43,373 nt of DNA from contig NW_025062307.1 in assembly GCF_000002995.4 (NCBI RefSeq), positions 1 to 43,373 on the forward strand, written 5' to 3'. The notes below the pieces were generated by a model. It made no database searches and was not told the DNA's origin. It saw only the letters and a list, made by a program, of their open reading frames with translations. This document shows, in pieces, positions 34,420 to 43,373 of the stretch; position 1 is the stretch's first letter, and every line of letters begins with the position of its first letter. The translations under genes and the position numbers were made by a program. This stretch comes from Brugia malayi (Eukaryota; Nematoda; Chromadorea; Rhabditida; Onchocercidae).

Positions 34420-35667
34420 TTAAACGAGCATTTCATTGAATAATGGTTTTAATGTTGCGACAAGTGATGCGATAGCGATTTGTGTGATACTTTTTGTTGG
34501 TCGCAAAACGCTGTAAAATGTTATAAATGCAATAGTAGCAAAAAGTATTGGTTGAAACATTTCGCATATCTGAAATTATCAATAATTATCATTCTGAATT
34601 CTTTCTATTATTTCGATTATTTTCTAAAATTTTCTGTCGCTAACTTTTCAGCAAAATGAACATAATTTTCAATTGCAAATACTTTAACTTTCAAAAAAAA
34701 AAAAGGTTAAAGAAAGTTTAACATTTTTAAAGAAATTAGTATATTTTATTAGTATTTAAATGCTATTTAAATGAAAGGAATGATTAAACTTACGAGGACA
34801 AATTTTTGTTCCCAATTATTGAAATGCTCCCGTATTAACAAAATTTTTGTCATTTCCATTATAATCAAATGTAGTGAAAGTAACATCTAAAAGAATCGTT
34901 CCTTTTTTTTTGTTTCTTTTAAAATGTGAAATAAAAACGAAAATTATTTCTTGTAATTTATTTTAATTGGAAAATAACATATAAAATTTAACCCTTCGTA
35001 TATGTGCTGTCATTTGATATTTATAAATTATCGCAATTAATAATTTAGTTGCTTTTTATGCCTCAAATTATGAAACTTTTTGCTCTTTTATTTTAAGAAA
35101 AATTATTATCAAAAAAAAAAAACTTGAATTTTCTGTCTTTACTTTTCTTATTGCAAAAATTAACAAAAAAAAAAAATAGTAAAAAAATTTATAATAAATT
35201 CAAGTTTAATTTTCAACTTGTTATGGCAAATTCAAATTGACAGGTAAGTAGTTATCACTAATTTTTAAAACGAAATAATTGAAAATATTGAAAATATTTC
35301 TTAAGTAAAAGTTAAATCCAAATATATTATGATAAAAAAAAATTTTTCATATTAACTCATACAATTCTTAGATTATTACAAATGTTTTCGAAAAGTAAAA
35401 CTTATTACATTCAATTTTTTATCAAAAATTCAAAACAAAAAACGAAAATACCTGAGTAACTGTTAAAATTTTTTGATAAGAAACAATACGTTCGAGTCGT
35501 CTAGATCGTCGATTAATTTCTGATAAGATATCAAGATTTGGTGTACGATGAAGCACTGCTGAATTGTTAGGAATTGTTGTTCGTTGAATTTCAAGCTGAT
35601 ACGGTCGATAAAGATAATACGGTGATCTGCACGTATATAACGTATCAACGTCACGGATAAACGTCAT
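34420..35667 (-). CDS. Small putative membrane protein, 152 residues, three exons
   Basis: Reading the minus strand: exon 1 35,667-35,452 (72 codons, MTFIRDVDTLYTCRSPYYLY at its start), exon 2 34,886-34,794 (31 codons, MLLSLHLIIMEMTKILLIRE at its start), exon 3 34,569-34,420 (49 codons plus TAA). Introns of 565 and 224 nt have GTATTT..TTTTAG and GTAAGT..TTTCAG boundaries and are phase 0, and the three frames join without a stop. The N-terminal third is polar and Arg-rich (INRRSRRLERI, residues ~51-61). Residues ~67-92 are hydrophobic. Exon 3 contains a convincing membrane span, PILFATIAFITFYSVL (residues ~109-124), then SITQIAIASLVATLKPLF, a weaker second one. No signal peptide is evident. 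The family is not recognised. The gene faces the hif-1 fragment and may be nested in a hif-1 intron. The frame stays open upstream of the chosen ATG for several codons, so the start is not certain. Confidence 0.68.
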
Positions 35668-37060
35668 TATGAAGAATTTACGTTTGCAAATTGTTGAATG
35701 AAATAAATATACGATTGCTTTATATGAACATGAAAATCAATTAATCTTCATTTCAATCATTTGTATTTAGTAAAATTTTAAATTAACATATAGATTAAAT
35801 TTAGGATTGTAAACGATATTTGAATAAATAAACTAAATAATAAAAATTAACTAGTGATAAAATAAATGAGAAAATGAAAACCTTTTAAGATAGATGGGAG
35901 AAGCGTACTGCATAGGTCCATTACTTTTGTTACAAAAGCATTAGCATCAGAAAATAGTTATCGATGTTTTTAATCGACTAATTCAAAATTAATTATCTAA
36001 TAAAAATTACATCTGCAAAAAAATTAATTATCAAAATTTTGCATCATTCAAATTATTCCATTCTAAATTACTTTCAGTAACAACAAGACAAAAAAAAAAA
36101 AAATTGAATTTCATTCCATTTTTGTACATATTTTTCTGTTATGGAAATGAAACTAACAAAATAAAATGTCGAAATGTTTAAATGTGTTAAAATAAATATT
36201 AATTTAGAGCAATGATTACAGAAATATACTAATTTTTTATTCATAGATAAATAAGATTTGTTAAAAAGAAGGTAATAATAATTAAATTTGTAATTTAAAT
36301 TTGCTTCAAAACTTATGGAAGTAATTAAATACTCAACTAATCGTTTAATCTTTTTCATTCTTCTACAATTAATTTTCTTTTTTTTGCACGGGAAGAGAAA
36401 GATAGCAAAAAGAAGATTTATATTTATTAAATTTGTGTTTTTTAAAATTAATAATGATTAGTAATAGTACATGATGCAAAATGTGTTCATTATATCTATA
36501 TAAAGTATTTTCAACTAAATCTTAATAATTACAAAAAAAGAAATTCTGATTAATTTACAGCTTATATCTCAAGAAGATAACTTGGAAAAAAAGAGAAATT
36601 TAATTAAATTTGTTAGGTTTATATGAAAATTTGGAATGCATAGAAATTTTGCTTTTTAAACTGATTATAAACTTAATTAATTAGTAGAAAGAAATTATAA
36701 TTTAAAATGGGAAATCAATATAAAGTCATTTCATTGATTTCATTTAATCAATTGAAATAAAATGAAATTTATTCCAATAAATACGATTAAATAATATTAA
36801 ATTAGTAATGAAATATTTTCATGCAAAAGAAATTAAACAAAAAAAAATGAATCATCAAAGGATATCATATTAAATATGAATAAAGTATTTAGTGAAACAG
36901 TGATAGTTTTAAACCATTCTTGCAGTATAAATAAAAATTCTTGAAGTATAAATAAAATTCTTGCAGTATAAATATTTTCAGTATAAATAAAAAACTAAAC
37001 TTTAATAATTGAGTTCTAAACATTATTTCAGCAGCAAAATTAATTAAATTTTTGAATAGT
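35668..37060. other. AT-rich intergenic DNA
   Basis: About 1.4 kb without exon-like composition. A short local triplication of TTCTTG(A/C)AGTATAAATA lies at 36,916-36,975. The 94-codon minus-strand frame at 36,074-36,358 is Phe/Ile/Asn/Tyr-rich in the manner of random AT-rich DNA. Confidence 0.55.
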
Positions 37061-37061
37061 G

Positions 37062-37108
37062 ATATTTGAAATCAATCATAATCTGCAAATATGATTGATT
37101 TCAAATAT
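37062..37108. repeat. Inverted repeat at the edge of satellite block 5
   Basis: ATATTTGAAATCAATCATA (37,062-37,080) and its exact complement (37,090-37,108) flank a 9-nt loop. The right half is the start of the first satellite unit and the left half an inverted copy of it, so the array edge is a perfect 19-bp hairpin. Confidence 0.85.
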
Positions 37109-40100
37109 TTTTTAAATATAAAAATTAATTTTAGTCACAAATCCAGATTGGGTTACTTAAGAAATTTGGACAGAAATTAAAAGTTTTAACAAATTAAATA
37201 TTAAAAATGTTTTAATTTTACTTAATACTGTTTCAAATAAAATCTGCCAATGCTGGAAAAATATAATTCGTTTAAAAATAAACATTTATTGAACTTAATT
37301 GATTACTATTATTGGCATTAAACTTGATCTGCTGACATTTTATTTACTTATTTTTGACTTTATTATTATCTATAATTGATTTCAAATATTTTAACTTTAA
37401 AGCAAACTTTCATTGCAGAAATTAATGAAATCTGCAATTATAATTGATTTCAAATATTTTTTTAGTATTAAAATTAATTTCAGTCACAAATCCAGATTGG
37501 GTTACTACAGAAATTTCGACAGATTTTAAAAGTTTTAATAAAATAAATACTAAAAATGTTTTAATTTTTAATAATTCTGTTTCAAATAAAATCTGCCAAT
37601 GCTGGAAAAATATATTTTTTCTAAAAATAAACATTTATTGAACTTAATTGATTACTTTTATTTGCATTAAACTTGATCTGCTGACATTTTAATTACTATT
37701 TTTGACATTTTATGCTAACTTTGGACTTTAAAAGTTAACTTTAAAGCAAACTTTCATTGCAGAAATTAATTAAATCTGCAATTATAATTGATTTCAAATA
37801 TTTTTAAATATTAAAATTAATTTTAGTCACAAATCCAGATTGGGTTACTACAGAAATTTCGACTGATTTTAAAAGTTTAATAAAATAAATACTAAAAATG
37901 TTTTAATTTTGTTTAATTCTGTTTCAAATAAAATCTGCCTGTGCTGGAAAAATATATTTTTTCTAAAAATAAACATTTATTGAACTTAATTGATTACTTT
38001 TATTTGCATTAAACTTGATCTGCTGACATTCTAATTTACTATTTTTGACATTTTATGCTAACTTTGGACTTTAAAAGTTAACTTTAAAGCAAACTTTCAT
38101 TGCAGAAATTAATGAAATCTGCAATTATAATTGATTTCAAATATTTTTTAAACATTAAAATTAATTTTAGTCACAAATCCAGATTGGGTTACTACAGAAA
38201 TTTCGACAGATTTTAAAAGTTTTAATAAAATAAATACTAAAAATGTTTTAATTTTTAATAATTCTGTTTCAAATAAAATCTGCCTGTGCTGGAAAAATAT
38301 ATTCATTTAAAAATAAACATTTATTGAACTTAATTGATTACTTTTATTTGCATTAAACTTGATCTGCTGACATTTTAATTTACTATTTTTGACATTTTAT
38401 GCTAACTTTGGACTTTAAAAGTTAACTTTAAAGCAAACTTTCATTGCAGAAATTAATTAAATCTGCAATTATAATTGATTTCAAATATTTTTAAATATTA
38501 AAATTAATTTTAGTCACAAATCCAGATTGGGTTACTACAGAAATTTCGACAGATTTTAAAAGTTTTAATAAAATAAATACTAAAAATGTTTTAATTTTTA
38601 ATAATTCTGTTTCAAATAAAATCTGCCTGTGCTGGAAAAATATAATTCATTTAAAAATAAACATTTATTGAACTTAATTGATTACTTTTATTTGCATTAA
38701 ACTTGATCGGCTGACATTCTAATTTACTATTTTTGACATTTTATGCTAACTTTGGACTTTAAAAGTTAACTTTAAAGCAAACTTTCATTGCAGAAATTAA
38801 TTAAATCTGCAATTATAATTGATTTCAAATATTTTTAAATATTAAAATTAATTTTAGTCACAAATCCAGATTGGGTTACTACAGAAATTTCGACAGATTT
38901 TAAAAGTTTTAATAAAATAAATACTAAAAATGTTTTAATTTTTAATAATTCTGTTTCAAATAAAATCTGCCAATGCTGGAAAATATATTTTTTCTAAAAA
39001 TAAACATTTATTGAACTTAATTGATTACTTTTATTTGCATTAAACTTGATCTGCTGACATTCTAATTTACTATTTTTGACATTTTATGCTAACTTTGGAC
39101 TTTAAAAGTTAACTTTAAAGCAAACTTTCATTGCAGAAATTAATTAAATCTGCAATTATAATTGATTTCAAATATTTTTAAATATTAAAATTAATTTTAG
39201 TCACAAATCCAGATTGGGTTACTACAGAAATTTCGACAGATTTTAAAAGTTTTAATAAAATAAATACTAAAAATGTTTTAATTTTTAATAATTCTGTTTC
39301 AAATAAAATCTACCTGTGCCGGAAAAATATATTTTATCTAAAAATAAACATTTATTGAACTTAATTGATTACTTTTATTTGCATTAAACTTGATCTGCTG
39401 ACATTCTAATTTACTATTTTTGACATTTTATGCTAACTTTGGACTTTAAAAGTTAACTTTAAAGCAAACTTTCATTGCAGAAATTAATTAAATCTGCAAT
39501 TATAATTGATTTCAAATATTTTTTAAATATTAAAATTAATTTTAGTCACAAATCCAGATTGGGTTACTACAGAAATTTCGACAGATTTTAAAAGTTTTAA
39601 TAAAATAAATACTAAAAATGTTTTAATTTTTAATAATTCTGTTTCAAATAAAATCTACCTGTGCTGGAAAAATATATTTTATTCTAAAAATAAACATTTA
39701 TTGAACTTAATTGATTACTTTTATTTGCATTAAACTTGATCTGCTGACATTCAATTTACTATTTTTGACATTTTATGCTAATTTTGGACTTTAAAAGTTA
39801 ACTTTAAAGCAAACTTTCATTGCAGAAATTAATTAAATCTGCAATTATAATTGATTTCAAATATTTTTTAAATATTAAAATTAATTTCAGTCACAAATCC
39901 AGATTGGGTTACTACAGAAATTTCGACAGATTTTAAAAGTTTTAATAAAATAAATACTAAAAATGTTTTAATTTTTAATAATTCTGTTTCAAATAAAATC
40001 TACCAATGCTGGAAAAATATATTTTTCTAAAAATAAACATTTATTGAACTTAATTGATTACTTTTATTTGCATTAAACTTGATCTGCTGACATTCTAATT

Positions 40101-43100
40101 TACTATTTTTGACATTTTATGCTAACTTTGGACTTTAAAAGTTAACTTTAAAGCAAACTTTCATTGCAGAAATTAATTAAATCTGCAATTATAATTGATT
40201 TCAAATATTTTTAAATATTAAAATTAATTTTAGTCACAAATCCAGATTGGGTTACTACAGAAATTTCGACAGATTTTAAAAGTTTTAATAAAATAAATAC
40301 TAAAAATGTTTTAATTTTGTTTAATTCTGTTTCAAATAAAATCTGCCAATGGTGGAAAAATATATTTTTTCTAAAAATAAACATTTACTGAACTTAATTG
40401 ATTACTTTTATTTGCATTAAACTTGATCTGCTGACATTCTAATTTACTATTTTTGACATTTTATGCTAATTTGGACTTTAAAAGTTAACTTTAAAGCAAA
40501 CTTTCATTGCAGAAATTAATTAAATCTGCAATTATAATTGATTTCAAATATTTTTTAAATATTAAAATTAATTTTAGTCACAAATCCAGATTGGGTTACT
40601 ACAGAAATTTCGACAGATTTTAAAAGTTTTAATAAAATAAATACTAAAAATGTTTTAATTTTTAATAATTCTGTTTCAAATAAAATCTACCTGTGCTGGA
40701 AAAATATATTTTATCTAAAAATAAACATTTATTGAACTTAATTGATTACTTTTATTTGCATTAAACTTGATCTGCTGACATTCTAATTTACTATTTTTGA
40801 CATTTTATGCTAACTTTGGACTTTAAAAGTTAACTTTAAAGCAAACTTTCATTGCAGAAATTAATTAAATCTGCAATTATAATTGATTTCAAATATTTTT
40901 AAATATTAAAATTAATTTTAGTCACAAATCCAGATTGGGTTACTACAGAAATTTCGACAGATTTTAAAAGTTTTAATAAAATAAATACTAAAAATGTTTT
41001 AATTTTTAATAATTCTGTTTCAAATAAAATCTACCTGTGCTGGAAAATATATTTTATCTAAAAATAAACATTTATTGAACTTAATTGATTACTTTTATTT
41101 GCATTAAACTTGATCTGCTGACATTCTAATTTACTATTTTTGACATTTTATGCTAACTTTGGACTTTAAAAGTTAACTTTAAAGCAAACTTTCATTGCAG
41201 AAATTAATTAAATCTGCAATTATAATTGATTTCAAATATTTTTTAAATATTAAAATTAATTTTAGTCACAAATCCAGATTGGGTTACTACAGAAATTTCG
41301 ACAGATTTTAAAAGTTTTAATAAAATAAATACTAAAAATGTTTTAATTTTATTAATTCTGTTTCAAATAAAATCTGCCAATGCTGGAAAAATATATTTAT
41401 CTAAAAATAAACATTTATTGAACTTAATTGATTACTTTTATTTGCATTAAACTTGATCTGCTGACATTCTAATTTACTATTTTTGACATTTTATGCTAAC
41501 TTTGGACTTTAAAAGTTAACTTTAAAGCAAACTTTCATTGCAGAAATTAATTAAATCTGCAATTATAATTGATTTCAAATATTTTTTAAATATTAAAATT
41601 AATTTAGTCACAAATCCAGATTGGGTTACTACAGAAATTTCGACAGATTTTAAAAGTTTTAATAAAATAAATACTAAAAATGTTTTAATTTTTAATAATT
41701 CTGTTTCAAATAAAATCTTCCAATGCCGGAAAAATATATTTTTTCTAAAAATAAACATTTATTGAACTTAATTGATTACTTTTATTTGCATTAAACTTGA
41801 TCTGCTGACATTCTATTTACTATTTTTGACATTTTATGCTAACTTTGGACTTTAAAAGTTAACTTTAAAGCAAACTTTCATTGCAGAAATTAATTAAATC
41901 TGCAATTATAATTGATTTCAAATATTTTTTAAATATTAAAATTAATTTTAGTCACAAATCCAGATTGGGTTACTACAGAAATTTCGACAGATTTTAAAAG
42001 TTTTAATAAAATAAATACTAAAAATGTTTTAATTTTTAATAATTCTGTTTCAAATAAAATCTACCTGTGCTGGAAAAATATATTTTTTCTAAAAATAAAC
42101 ATTTATTGAACTTAATTGATTACTTTTATTTGCATTAAACTTGATCTGCTGACATTCTAATTTACTATTTTTGACATTTTATGCTAACTTTGGACTTTAA
42201 AAGTTAACTTTAAAGCAAACTTTCATTGCAGAAATTAATTAAATCTGCAATTATAATTGATTTCAAATATTTTTTAAATATTAAAATTAATTTTAGTCAC
42301 AAATCCAGATTGGGTTACTACAGAAATTTCGACAGATTTTAAAAGTTTTAATAAAATAAATACTAAAAATGTTTTAATTTTACTTAATTCTGTTTCAAAC
42401 AAAATCTGCCAATGGTGGAAAAATATATTTTTTCTAAAAATAAACATTTACTGAACTTAATTGATTACTTTTATTTGCATTAAACTTGATCTGCTGACAT
42501 TCTAATTTACTATTTTTGACATTTTATGCTAACTTTGGACTTTAAAAGTTAACTTTAAAGCAAACTTTCATTGCAGAAATTAATTAAATCTGCAATTATA
42601 ATTGATTTCAAATATTTTTAAATATTAAAATTAATTTTAGTCACAAATCCAGATTGGGTTACTACAGAAATTTCGACAGATTTTAAAAGTTTAATAAAAT
42701 AAATACTAAAAATGTTTTAATTTTTAATAATTCTGTTTCAAATAAAATCTGCCAATGCCGGAAAAATATATTTTTTCTAAAAATAAACATTTATTGAACT
42801 TAATTGATTACTTTTATTTGCATTAAACTTGATCTGCTGACATTCTAATTTACTATTTTTGACATTTTATGCTAACTTTGGACTTTAAAAGTTAACTTTA
42901 AAGCAAACTTTCATTGCAGAAATTAATTAAATCTGCAATTATAATTGATTTCAAATATTTTTTAAATATTAAAATTAATTTTAGTCACAAATCCAGATTG
43001 GGTTACTACAGAAATTTCGACAGATTTTAAAAGTTTTAATAAAATAAATACTAAAAATGTTTTAATTTTTAATAATTCTGTTTCAAATAAAATCTACCTG

Positions 43101-43373
43101 TGCTGGAAAAATATATTTTATCTAAAAATAAACATTTATTGAACTTAATTGATTACTTTTATTTGCATTAAACTTGATCTGCTGACATTCTAATTTACTA
43201 TTTTTGACATTTTATGCTAACTTTGGACTTTAAAAGTTAACTTTAAAGCAAACTTTCATTGCAGAAATTAATTAAATCTGCAATTATAATTGATTTCAAA
43301 TATTTTTTAAATATTAAAATTAATTTTAGTCACAAATCCAGATTGGGTTACTACAGAAATTTCGACAGATTTT
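37090..43373 (+). repeat. 344-bp satellite, block 5 (large array, runs off the window)
   Basis: About 18 head-to-tail units. Successive TTGCAGAAATTAAT landmarks at 38,446, 38,790, 39,133, 39,477, 39,822, 40,166 and 40,509 give a period of 343-345 bp. The second unit is internally deleted (about 37,360-37,395). Units differ at diagnostic sites: CCTGTGCTGG or CCAATGCTGG (or GGTGG, CCGG), TTTGTTTAATTC or TTTTTAATAATTC, ACATTTATTG or ACATTTACTG. Frames of 65-78 codons recur but are broken by one-base differences among units, so no protein is proposed. The array is in the same orientation as the right-arm blocks. Confidence 0.97.

Noticed and set aside
41522..41765. Recurring 65-78 codon frames in satellite units, on both strands
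   Set aside because: One-base indels among units break the frame and the codons show no constraint; they are a by-product of the repeat.
37090..43373. CRISPR-like array
   Set aside because: The units are contiguous 344-bp repeats without spacers, in a eukaryotic setting.

Overview
The window is about three quarters A+T, dense in homopolymer A/T runs, and looks like animal nuclear DNA. The clearest taxonomic signal is a bHLH plus PAS-A sequence at 32.8-33.7 kb that reads like nematode HIF-1 from memory. Short GT..AG introns with TTTCAG/TTTTAG acceptors fit a nematode. I cannot name the species; AT richness and large satellites would suit a spirurid or filarial worm, but that is a guess.

Layout. 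(1) About 590-24,245 is a giant inverted repeat: two ~11.5 kb arms, mirror images around a ~676 bp unpaired spacer at 12,093-12,768. Each arm holds, from outside in: a block of a ~344 bp satellite, a ~0.5 kb single-copy stretch, a G/C-rich strand-asymmetric tract, a tRNA-derived SINE-like head, a GCATGC-rich minisatellite, a (TA)n tract, a small GC-rich island, a second satellite block, and ~4.7 kb of AT-rich non-coding DNA with (GA)n and (TG)n tracts. I see no intact gene in the arms. The first ~760 bases are insertion-rich and look like unpolished sequence. (2) 24.5-26.4 kb holds a well-resolved six-exon gene for a 285-residue acidic zinc-finger protein, GC-rich against its surroundings, with E2F-like and TTACGTAA sites upstream. 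(3) 26.4-30.0 kb is low-complexity DNA: an A-rich minisatellite, a G-quadruplex motif, and a 2.2 kb GCATGC minisatellite related to the one in the arms. (4) 30.1-33.7 kb has one uncertain exon, an inverted pair of GATA sites and two exons of a hif-1 homologue, whose linker carries apparent one-base frame slips in A runs. (5) On the minus strand at 34.4-35.7 kb is a three-exon gene for a 152-residue protein with at least one membrane segment; it must be assembled from exons. (6) From 37.06 kb to the end is ~18 units of the same 344 bp satellite.

How it works together: nothing shows that the three genes form a pathway. The most notable structure is the palindrome, whose transcription would give kilobase-long hairpin RNA, together with a satellite that occurs in both arms and in an outside array. 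All similarity statements come from reading and memory; no search was run.
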